From assembly GCA_037952775.1 (NCBI GenBank), contig JBANAY010000003.1, forward strand, positions 16,988,001 to 17,052,000: a stretch of 64,000 nucleotides of DNA, read 5' to 3'. Source of the DNA: Clonostachys chloroleuca (taxonomy: Eukaryota > Ascomycota > Sordariomycetes > Hypocreales > Bionectriaceae). The translations under genes and the position numbers were made by a program. Below the pieces are notes generated by a model, which saw nothing but the letters and a program-made list of their open reading frames with translations, was not told the DNA's origin and made no database searches. Of this stretch, positions 53,523 through 62,242 are shown piece by piece (the first letter of the stretch is position 1; every line of letters begins with the position of its first letter).

Positions 53523-55496
53523 ATGGACCTACCATCAATGAGCTATGGAGCGGGCGAAAGAAAGAGGAAATCCGAGTCAGACGATGAACTTGTCATAACC
53601 AACAAAAGATTGTTCAAGAAAAGAAAGAAAAACAGGCTACCCGAAGTAGATCCATCAGAGCTTTGCAATCTGGTAGGAGAGTCGTCACTAGAGATGCCAG
53701 ATCCCGATGATTTCGGAGCGAATGGTTTGGATCCTATTCGATTCGCTTGGGCACCTAAAGCAGACATTGCAGCTATACAAATCTCTCGCCAAGATGAAAC
53801 CCCCAGAGTTCCCAGAAAAGCTGCTCCTCCATCCATACCTGACCCATCCGATGCGGATTGGAATACGAGCGACAGAATGTCCTCTAGCAGGCCTCAAAAG
53901 AGACCTCCGAAGTCAACCTTCTTTGTCCTTCCGGGAGATGATGACATCCAACTCTCGAACGATGCCCATGTAACACCCGTCGTTCAAAAGGGTAAAAAAA
54001 TGCGTCGAATTTTTCCGATTCCTCTCGAGGTACGGGAAGAGATTTACAGATATCTTTTGCGGTCCAATATGCCAATCGCAGTTTTTGATGGCTGGAAAAG
54101 GGTTTACAAACATGGGAACACTCGGCAAACAGGGCCGGCTTTCACCGACAGGCCGTCGCTAGAAATCAGCGTTCTACGATTGAACAAGTCGTTTTATCCA
54201 GAAGCGGCACGAATCCTATACAGTGAAAACACATTTCTCTATCGCCTTCGTGATCCCCCAGCCATCTGCCCACCCCCCGTCAACCTCGACGCACTGGTAG
54301 CTTTTGATTCTCCTTCCTCTACTTCTGGGAGCCTGGAAGGCGACGATCCCAATGACGGGGATTACCAGGAGCATGACCCCCAAAGCAGCACACGGCGAGC
54401 AAGATCAAGGAGGAAGAAAAAGGAGCTCGATGAGCCACGCATAAATGTTGGCAAATTCCACCATCTCTTTCGACATGTTATCATTGAGGCTGAACACAAC
54501 CGGTTTGGTGACGATACATTGAGGAGCATGCAGGAGGCACTCGAGATCTTAGTCAACCCTCCTCCTGTCGACAAGGATTCAGTCCCTTTATATCCAAGCA
54601 TCACAGCTTCTAAACTCTCGAGAAAGACACAGAAAAGCGGGGGAAAAGCGAAGCATGGGGTTGGACGAGAAGAATCTCGCGCTCCCACGGTCATCACGCC
54701 TAATATCATAACTCTAGTGATCAAAATTCGGCCCAGCCGACTCCAGAATGATAGTTTCACATTCGTGAATTTTTTTGACAAGAAATCTCCTATTCTCGAA
54801 GCCATCCGAAACTTGCGGCCTCAGCAGCTGTATGTAAAAGTAATGATGGGCCAATTCACCAATCGAAGAAATGGTGTGAATATTTCCATTAACTTTCGCC
54901 ATCGAAGGATCGTCTATCTAGCAGCCAATGGGGAGCCGGATATGTGGGCTCGAGACAGAGAAATGATCATACGGCGCAATCGCAAAGCCGTAGAGAGCCT
55001 CAAGAAACTTGATGATTTAGGCAGTGATGTGCGAAAGTCCTGCAATCGGTATTACATTCAACATTCAGACATCGTCGAAGTGGATGACGAGTTCGATTTT
55101 GAGTGGGATGAGATAGAGGACGATGAATTTGAAGTTGCCGAGCAAACTTTCATGGAGGGAGAATTCGAAGACGAGCCTCAAGCTGAAGAGACTCAGGAAG
55201 AAGTACCTCTCGAAGTTCAGGAGGAATCAGTCCCAGTGCCTGGAAGTGGTTGGATTGAAGAGGTTGAGACTCAGAGTGAAGCAGTTTCGGAGATTCATTT
55301 CGAAGAGGCTCAAGAAGAATTACAGCCTGAAGTTCAGGATGAGCCAGTGCTAGTGCCCGGAAGTGGTCGGATTGAAGAGGTTGAGACTCAAGGCGAAGTA
55401 CTTTCAGAGACTCAAGCTGAAGAGGCTCATGAAGACTTACAGTCTGAAGTTCAGAATGAACCGGCGCCAGTTCCCGGAAGTGGTTGGATTGAATAA
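53523..55496 (+). CDS. F-box/2EXR-like fungal protein with C-terminal 39-residue repeats
   Basis: 657 residues, single exon from ATG 53523 (MDLPSMSYGAGERKRKSE). A basic stretch near residue 30 (KRLFKKRKKNRLP) suggests nuclear location. From about residue 165 the segment IFPIPLEVREEIYRYLLRSN followed by SLEISVLRLNKSFYPEAARI resembles the F-box-like/2EXR region common in large fungal families. Such proteins may serve as ubiquitin-ligase adaptors, but no partner is evident here. The C-terminus is strongly acidic and holds three tandem units of 39 residues (117 bp) with the landmark VPGSGWIEEVETQ, at about 55239, 55356 and 55473. The stop TAA at 55494-55496 falls inside the third unit, where earlier units read GAG GTT, and unit-like sequence continues in frame to a TGA at 55554-55556. 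No introns are needed. Confidence 0.72.
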   Translation: MDLPSMSYGAGERKRKSESDDELVITNKRLFKKRKKNRLPEVDPSELCNLVGESSLEMPDPDDFGANGLDPIRFAWAPKADIAAIQISRQDETPRVPRKAAPPSIPDPSDADWNTSDRMSSSRPQKRPPKSTFFVLPGDDDIQLSNDAHVTPVVQKGKKMRRIFPIPLEVREEIYRYLLRSNMPIAVFDGWKRVYKHGNTRQTGPAFTDRPSLEISVLRLNKSFYPEAARILYSENTFLYRLRDPPAICPPPVNLDALVAFDSPSSTSGSLEGDDPNDGDYQEHDPQSSTRRARSRRKKKELDEPRINVGKFHHLFRHVIIEAEHNRFGDDTLRSMQEALEILVNPPPVDKDSVPLYPSITASKLSRKTQKSGGKAKHGVGREESRAPTVITPNIITLVIKIRPSRLQNDSFTFVNFFDKKSPILEAIRNLRPQQLYVKVMMGQFTNRRNGVNISINFRHRRIVYLAANGEPDMWARDREMIIRRNRKAVESLKKLDDLGSDVRKSCNRYYIQHSDIVEVDDEFDFEWDEIEDDEFEVAEQTFMEGEFEDEPQAEETQEEVPLEVQEESVPVPGSGWIEEVETQSEAVSEIHFEEAQEELQPEVQDEPVLVPGSGRIEEVETQGEVLSETQAEEAHEDLQSEVQNEPAPVPGSGWIE

Positions 55497-55555
55497 ATCG
55501 AGGCCCAAGGCGGAGTATTTACAGAAAATCAAGCTGAAGAGTCCGAGGAAGAATG
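55200..55555 (+). repeat. 117-bp coding tandem repeat
   Basis: Units share CCYGGAAGTGGTYGGATTGA and start about every 117 bp (landmarks near 55239, 55356 and 55473). The last unit is cut by a stop codon but its nucleotide sequence continues to about 55555 (CAAGCTGAAGAG shared). Confidence 0.85.
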
Positions 55556-55556
55556 A

Positions 55557-55931
55557 TGGGGCTTTGAATTCACGTTGTTGCACTTACAAGTTACCACAAG
55601 AGCGCATTAGTTGATAAATGGAATTTCACAAGTAGAGGCTCCAACCGATGTTACACATCGAAAAGCCAATAATATGTTTCTCCTGATCTCCTCAATTTGC
55701 GAAGTTGAAGTGTCGACGCAGCCAGTACTAAGGCATATGTATATCTAGGGTAGCTGGTTGACCGCTACCCCCACCTGGAGCTTGAAGCCAAGATTAAGGC
55801 CTGAGCTCTCGATTCAGGCGCTACCCCGCCAGTGGAGGGCACCTCAGCATTAGGTGTCACCTCTGGACCCGAAATAATCAGCATCGTCATTCCTTTTGTT
55901 CGCAACTTCTCCAACAGGACCCCAGCCCACC
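55557..55931. other. Intergenic region before GET4
   Basis: 375 bp. A short inverted pair GGTAGC...GCTACC occurs near 55750-55776 and could form a small hairpin. No gene recognised. Confidence 0.35.
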
Positions 55932-56991
55932 ATGGCCAGCAAAGTCGACCGAATCGTCGCCCGCTTGCAGGAGAAGATTACCGATGGCGATTTCTACGAA
56001 GCCCAGCAGCAGACTCGCGTGGCGGCTTCCCGCTACATCAAGACTCAGAACTGGCCCGCCGCCATCGACATCCTCTTCAATGTAGCACAATCGCTGCTGA
56101 AAGCCGGGCAGGGCGGCAGTGGAGGCGACCTGTGCATCATGATGGTGGATGTGTACAAGCAGGCCGAGCTGAAGCCGGATGCTGCTGCCAAGGGCAGGCT
56201 TCTAACTTGCCTTCGGTTGTTTGAAGCTGGAGAGCCGACGAGGAAGACATTTATCACAGAGTTGATGGCGTAAGGAATTCATTCTAGCAAGAACATAGTC
56301 ATTCTAGAGTATTTGGCTGACCTGCTGCCCTCTATCCTAGGTGGTCATCGAAATTCGGCGAGTATCCTGCCGGCGATCCCGAGCTGCACCATGTTGCGGG
56401 TTCGTTGTTTGCCGAGGAGCACGACACATACGAGGCAGAGAAACACCTGATCATTGGGACGAGAGATTCGCCGGAAGTACTTGTCAAGATGGAATATGAA
56501 TGGTACAAGGAAGGAGAGGTACACCTGGCTGCGCAATTCGCCGCCCGTGCCATTATTCCCTATCTTCTAGTGGGCAACGTCCGCGCCGCCAACACCAGTT
56601 ACCGCCTCTTCACAAGCGCCCTGAGCGATGACAACGATAGCCTCGGTGTCCAGTCAGTCTCCAGCTCGGGTTCCGACATCCGTGTCTTTCCTAGCCTGCC
56701 CCTTCTCAACTTCCTTGGCCTGCTACTCCTCGCTATTCAAGGGGAGCACCGGAGGTGTTCAAGGGCCTTATTTCCAGGTACGCAACACAACTTTCAGAAA
56801 CCGACGGCGCATGGTCGGAGTCCTTGGACCTCATTGGAGAGATGTACTTTGGAATCGTGAGGCCAAGGCAGAGCAACCCGTTGATGGACATGATGAGCGG
56901 TCTGTTTGGCGGAGGTGCTGGCGGCGCCCAACAGCCCCAGCGCAGGACCCTGCGTGGGAATGACGGCCCCGCGCCAGTTGGGTTAGATTAA
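55932..56991 (+). CDS. GET4: Get4, tail-anchored protein insertion factor, one frameshift
   Basis: Get4 pairs with Get5 to bring Sgt2-bound tail-anchored proteins to the Get3 ATPase for ER insertion. Exons are 55932-56269 and 56341-56991, joined by a 71-nt intron (GTAAGG...TCCTAG) inside ELMAWSSKFGEYP. It starts MASKVDRIVARLQEKITDGD. The alpha-solenoid body includes YEAQQQTRVAASRYI, ELHHVAGSLFAEEHDTYEAE and RAIIPYLLVGNVRAANTSYR. The frame breaks at G4 (56741-56744), after FLGLLLLAIQ and before GAPEVFKGLISRYATQL. Adding one base gives 990 nt, 329 residues, with the family ending IGEMYFGIVRPRQSNPLMDM and a Gly-rich tail. A one-base deletion in the assembly is likely. Confidence 0.9.
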
Positions 56992-57082
56992 ACAAAGTAC
57001 ACTATATTAAAGAGCGGCCTGTGCGCCTCACCATAGAATAGGATAGGAAGAAAGGTAAGCCAAGACATGTAATGTGAGTTTC

Positions 57083-57703
57083 TCAGAGCGTGCGAACTTG
57101 CTCCTCTGGCTCATACATCCAATTGTCTTCTGAGAGAGCGGCTACTTTAGCACGAAGACTTGCTCTCACGGCCTCGAGGAGTTCTGGGTTTTATTGATTA
57201 GAAAAATAAATGTATGAATGAATTTTCCAAATGGGACATGGCCTACCTTCTGGTTGTTCGGCCATGGAGCTGCTGTTGATTTGATGGTGCTTAACTGCGT
57301 CTGCTAGTCTTTGCCTTTCCTCTAATAACCAGTCAGTACCTATCTACGGTATCCGAGTTCATCCCAAGCCCCACCAATACTCACGCTCCGTTTCCTGGTG
57401 GTCGTCTAGCGGCAACTCTTCTTCATCCTCTAGATCGGGGGAAGGGGGCTCTCCGAATTCGATCTCTCCATGGCGATCGCGAACGACGATTTCTGAGGTG
57501 TCTGGGGCTGGCGCTTCGGCCTCAATCCTCAGCGTTTCGGCAGAGTGTGTGGATGGAGCTACAGGCCGCCGTGGCTTTGCATTCTGAGTCTGAAAGAGGT
57601 TGCGACGAACCCCGGCGAGAGTGGCGCTCGCCCGAGGACGGGATGAGGTGCTTCCAGCGCTGCTGTTGAAGTTTGTTGTCGCTCCACGGCTGCGGTCAGC
57701 CAT
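57083..57703 (-). CDS. Unrecognised 164-residue acidic protein
   Basis: Three exons, 57703-57385, 57321-57247 and 57183-57083; total 495 nt, divisible by three, with two 63-nt introns (GTGAGT...TTATTAG and GTAGGC...AACCCAG). It starts MADRSRGATTNFNSSAGS. A Ser/Arg/Ala-rich N-terminus is followed by an acidic central block (PPSPDLEDEEELPLDDHQE) and a helical C-terminal third (RQRLADAVKHHQINSSS ... LLEAVRASLRAKVAALSEDN) ending WMYEPEEQVRTL. The consistent splicing and conserved-looking C-terminus support a real gene. I cannot name the family. Its size and helical tail would fit a subunit of a larger complex, which is a guess. It converges with GET4, 91 bp apart. Confidence 0.68.
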
Positions 57704-58296
57704 GGTGACGGTAAAAAAGTTATCGATATCTAAGTATGGGTGTGATATCGATTGCTTTAAATATATTGGAGACTTCTCTAGTAGGGAGAGAAAGTTAAAA
57801 GAGAATTGATTGTTGGTCGTGTTTTTGTTGATAGGTAAGAGTAGCCTGCAGGTTTGGAGGGGCAACCTGCTACTCACCACCTAAACAAGCGTTGAGCGGT
57901 GGAGTGAGCTCAATCTACCCAGGTATGTTGTCCTTGCGACTTGCAGAGATCGACGGGATATGGTCTGCAACTCAATCGCTCATTATGCAGAAGACTAGCA
58001 ACTAAGAGCCGTCGATGGAAATGATGATAAACAAATAAACTGGCTTAATAATATTCGAACACTGGAACTTCGGAGCTAAGCGCATCTGACTGCTCCCCAT
58101 CCTCACAAGTCCCTGGAAAACCATACATCTGATGTCTTGGTTTCATCCCATCACCTACTTGTATTGCATTGCAATATAATATACAAACTAATGCCCCCGT
58201 TGAACATGTGAAAGAAAGCTTTGGAAGACGCCGGTTACCCAACAACTGAGGCAATATCTGGTGATGTAGTCTCTCAAGGAACTCTCAGCCTTGAGC
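57704..58296. other. Intergenic region
   Basis: 590 bp with the promoter of the 164-residue gene on one side and the VPS68 3' end on the other. No gene seen. Confidence 0.4.
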
Positions 58297-58999
58297 CTAC
58301 AGAGAGAGGTTGTAGGAGTACTCGTCCTCCATGTTCTGGCTCACCCAGAGAACAACCGAGCTTTTTCGACTAGTCAGTACGGGCAAAAATCGCATTTGAC
58401 GGCCTGTGCTTACCTGAGTCCGACGAGCGCATTGCTCACGACGTTCTCAATGCCCATGCTAAGAGCCGGCATCTGTACTCCCGGAACAACGAACTTGAGC
58501 ACAAAGACGGTCACACCGCCGGCCATCCCGCCAGCCAACGCGGCGAAACCGAGGAAGAGGACGACGCGGGCCTTCCATGCGACGCCGGAGCCGCTGTAGC
58601 TGAACGAATCCGCGCTCAGGCGCTGCTTCTCGACCGAGTTGATGATGAGCATTCCCAAGCTGGAGAAGATGAGGGGGAGCCAGTCGACGAATTTGACGTG
58701 GACATCGGAGGCGTTCATCGTCGATCCCGACCAGACTGCCGAGTCCAGCATCACGTAGAAGGCCACGGCGAACTACATCGTGAGAGAATACAGGTCAGCC
58801 CGTGTTCTAAAGTTAAGCGCAAAAGTCGCTAGCCTTTCTATTTCGCACCGCGAATGTCTGGCGATAGATGGCAGGCTTGTCACAAGAATGGGCTTGGGAA
58901 ACGTACGAGAGCGCCAGCGCTATAGACACCTGTGTTGCGAGCCCAGGCGCTGTTCAGCCACTCGGGCTTGCTGAACTTCCAGAGGCGATCCTCCTCCAT
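58297..58999 (-). CDS. VPS68: Vps68 / TMEM50-family vacuolar sorting membrane protein
   Basis: Small four-helix membrane protein of the UPF0220/TMEM50 family; yeast Vps68 acts in endosome-to-vacuole sorting together with Vps55. Exons are 58999-58907, 58772-58414 and 58360-58297; total 516 nt, giving 171 residues. Introns are 134 nt (GTACGT...GTAG) and 53 nt (GTAAGC...AAAAAG). It starts MEEDRLWKFSKPEWLNSAWA. Family blocks are FAVAFYVMLDSAVWS, VHVKFVDWLPLIFSSLGMLI, EKQRLSADSFSYSGSGVAWK and ARVVLFLGFAALAGGMAGG. The C-terminus VVLWVSQNMEDEYSYNLSL is typical. The last acceptor (AAAAAG) is weak, but the frame and conserved end confirm it. Confidence 0.92.
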
Positions 59000-60771
59000 T
59001 ATGAGTCCTTTCGATTATAGGGTTGTTGAGGGGTGGACTAGGGCGTTGCGAACGGTTGAAGGGCAGGGCAATAAGAACAGCGAGATAGGTGTCGAGAGCT
59101 TTGCGGTTGATGATGCCTGCTGATGTGCTATGACGCCTCAGCCTAGGCAGGCTGGTCCTTGGCACGGTCAAATGCTTAGTCACGTGCCCATTATGTACAG
59201 AGTGGGGAGTCTACGGCTTCTGAGGCATCTAGCAACCATTGGTGATAATCGATGCCTTGGCAAACCTCGACAGGACACTGAGAATAGCTGGGCCGCCCCA
59301 GTCTCCTCGAGTTTTCTTGCCATGAAAACCTGTCGACTTAAATTGGGAAAGATGGGAGGTGCATCTAATACGGACCCCTTCTCATCTCACAGGTCAATTG
59401 GGCCACGCTCTCCGCGGCTTGCAGTGGCCCCGGACGCTAATAGAGGTGGTGGCAACCGGCGGATTGTCTCTGTAGCAACACATCACATGCAGCTATAGCG
59501 TCCGAAACAATCAGAATCGGGGATGGTAATACCACGCAAGCAGGATGACGAATCTATGGTTGTCTGGAGCGTCTGCGTTTTTATTTGTGATTCATGATTC
59601 GGGATGTGGGCAAGCGGGCGTCAGAATAACAGGGACTTTAGAGGTGTTTCTATATCTCAGCTTTCTACACGCCACAGTATTGATAGATGATAGTTTGCAA
59701 GAATAATAAGTTATTGAGTAGTTATGCTATAGTTTTATCCATAATGACATACTAGGAAGCATTGTTATTTGACTGTCGAGGTGACTTAGCGGTCCCTTGT
59801 TTCTGACAGCAATTTGGTGGGATTCCTTGCTCTCAAGGTCATGTCCTACGGTTGACGCTGAGGTGGGACGAGTGCGAGGGAAGCTGGCAGCGGCCTGTTG
59901 GTGACGTTTCCTTGGTAGAACATTGGTATTGCATTGCAGACGTGAGTAACCGCAGGGAGAATACAGATATGTCTGTCCCTCCTAGATCGATAGTTCTCCA
60001 ACATTCACTAGTGAAACTCGCGTGCCTCAGTGCGCATACCAACTGGCGTGATCCCTGATGACGACCACCAACCACGAGGAGCGCTGATATCTGCTCCTGG
60101 CCAGGGCGCTAACCTCCAATCAGACGGCTTCTGCTCTTCAACTGTGGAGCGCGCTAAACGGCCTGGTTCGAGGGCATCCCATAAGCTCACGCCGGTCTAA
60201 CGCGTTTCGGAGATGCACGCTCCTCCTTTTCTCGTTGATCCAGCTGTCGAGGTAATTTAGCGCTAACCAGGGACTGGAAGGAGCCCCAGATGGGTCTGGT
60301 CCTTCTTTCTTGGGCCCCGTTCCCTCCATCCCACACCCACGAACACCACCCACCAGCTGAACCCTTCTCCTTCTTGTCTCTCCGCCCCATCCAAGACCAC
60401 CATGCATTCATGGCTTCGTTAGCCTGATCGCCGCCGCCAGCATTCTTTTCAGACATTGCTTTTTCTCTCGTCATTGCTTGCTTATAGTCCTTCGTTGTTG
60501 ATATATTTTCGCTCACCCTGCAACTCCAGTTGACTCATCCCCAGGGCCATTCCTGGTTGTCGCACGTCGCGCACCACGTCGCCCCCGAGGCACAGCCACC
60601 ATTCGTTTATCCGTTCTGCATTCCAGCACGCCGCAACCCTATGCGCTATATCGTCTATTTTCCGCATGTTTTGAGCACTTGATCACCGCCGTTTCCTCAG
60701 GTCCTCACGACCGATTTCCGAATCCACCTACGCGATTTTCGACCACCTTTTCTATCATCGACCGACCGATC
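59000..60771. other. Divergent intergenic region VPS68 / CSI2-like
   Basis: 1.77 kb with only overlapping, domain-free open frames (for example 59130-59498 and 60187-60516). The last 400 bp are C- and T-rich and probably form the promoter and leader of the gene starting at 60772. Confidence 0.4.
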
Positions 60772-61914
60772 ATGCCCGCCTTCGCCCCCTCCTCGAAGCG
60801 GTCGCTTCTCTATACGTCCCTATTATCGACAGCCCTCATCGCCGTAAAGCCTGTTCTTGCTCAAGACAGCACGGACAAAACCACGGCATCTGGGGACGAC
60901 AAACAGACCTCAGCCCAACAAACCTCCAATCAGCCAAGCTCGCAAGCTGCCACGACGTCGGAGTCTAAGCCCAGCACGACGGACAAAGCATCCACTACGA
61001 GCGAGGAGAAAAAAACCACAACCACCGAGGAGGAGAAAAGCTCGACGACGTCATCTTCTTCAAAGACTTCGACGACCTCAACAACTACCTCGAAGACAAC
61101 TTCAACCTCGGATTCTGATTCAGGCAATATCCGCATCACAGCGTCGCTGACAGGAAAGTATGGTGTTCCAACATATGCTCCTGCAGCCGTTCCTCCGACA
61201 GTCAATGCCCCATTCATGCAGCATTCTCGCGCACCGGAAGGAACCGTTTTTATTGCCGTAGGAGCTATCTTGGGGGCCTTTTTCTTGGCCATTCTCCTCT
61301 GGCGTGTCATTGTTGGTCTTTTGCTTCATCGATCAGTCGAACGTGCTGCGAAGGCTCAGCACGACACGAATGCCAAGGCCGGCTTCCCTGCCCCGCCTGC
61401 ACCCTTCTACAAGTACACTGATCAGAACTCAACCATGTCTCTTTCTCAGCCTGGTCGCAACCCCCGAAGGACGACGCGTGGTACAGTTCCATCCATGACC
61501 AACGCCAGTGCCTCGAACCTCTTCTTCTCTCCCACCGCAGCTAATTCGACAACCCCTGGAAACCGGGCATCTACCTATCTTCCCTCTGGTTTTTACGCTG
61601 CCGGAGCAGGATCCAACAACCAGACGCAACGACACTCTACTAGCATGACAAATCTTCGACCAGATTCAAGGGGTCATGGCGGCTCCCGCAACACATTCCA
61701 AGGCACACCTCCCGATTCCCCTCAAGTAGTTGGCACAGCTAGGCGAGATTTGAGCGCTACTTCGCTCAACCTCAACCGCCCACACAGCCAGCGCGCCCCT
61801 AGTGCCTATCTGGACGATTTGCTTGCCGATGACCCGAACGCCTTCCCTCCTTCTCAGATGCCTTCCACGACATCGAGACATTCTGCGCATCTTGGGGGTG
61901 GGCAGTACCGTTGA
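60772..61914 (+). CDS. CSI2-like Ser/Thr-rich single-pass membrane protein
   Basis: 380 residues, single exon from ATG 60772 (MPAFAPSSKRSLLYTSLL). A signal peptide ends near residue 27 (VKPVLAQD). The ectodomain of about 100 residues is almost entirely Ser, Thr, Lys and Glu (SSTTSSSSKTSTTSTTTSKT), expected to be heavily O-mannosylated. A short region (GNIRITASLTGKYGVPTYAP) precedes the helix VFIAVGAILGAFFLAILLWR. The cytoplasmic tail starts VERAAKAQHD and is Ser/Asn/Pro-rich, with YLDDLLADDPNAFPP near the end. The layout and juxtamembrane pattern match what I recall of fungal Csi2-like proteins, linked in yeast to chitin synthesis, but Mid2/Wsc-type sensors share this architecture. An upstream in-frame extension to 60679 lacks a signal sequence. 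Confidence 0.75.
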   Translation: MPAFAPSSKRSLLYTSLLSTALIAVKPVLAQDSTDKTTASGDDKQTSAQQTSNQPSSQAATTSESKPSTTDKASTTSEEKKTTTTEEEKSSTTSSSSKTSTTSTTTSKTTSTSDSDSGNIRITASLTGKYGVPTYAPAAVPPTVNAPFMQHSRAPEGTVFIAVGAILGAFFLAILLWRVIVGLLLHRSVERAAKAQHDTNAKAGFPAPPAPFYKYTDQNSTMSLSQPGRNPRRTTRGTVPSMTNASASNLFFSPTAANSTTPGNRASTYLPSGFYAAGAGSNNQTQRHSTSMTNLRPDSRGHGGSRNTFQGTPPDSPQVVGTARRDLSATSLNLNRPHSQRAPSAYLDDLLADDPNAFPPSQMPSTTSRHSAHLGGGQYR

Positions 61915-62242
61915 ATTTCATAGCTCGGAACGACAGGATTGGACTGGACTGTGTGGACTTGGATATATTTTATACCACATTGTTATAGCGAGGTTGGAAC
62001 AGCCTGTGTTTGTTATTGCACTTTTGAAAATTCCCTTTGCCTTTCTGGAATAGGTATCATCTCAAACAGGAGATGCTAGACATAGCCATTAATAGTGATT
62101 AGCCTTTTTTATACTGTACAAAGCCCGAACGCCGTTGAGTTTTTTTCTTCATTCTCTAAAACACTGTTTGAAATACCCCGGTTCTGTGAAGTCTATTTTA
62201 GTATGTGATCCTCATTTCAAGACAGCCATGTCTCACTCGACC
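61915..62242. other. Convergent 3' region
   Basis: 328 bp between convergent genes with AT-rich sequence only. Confidence 0.4.
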
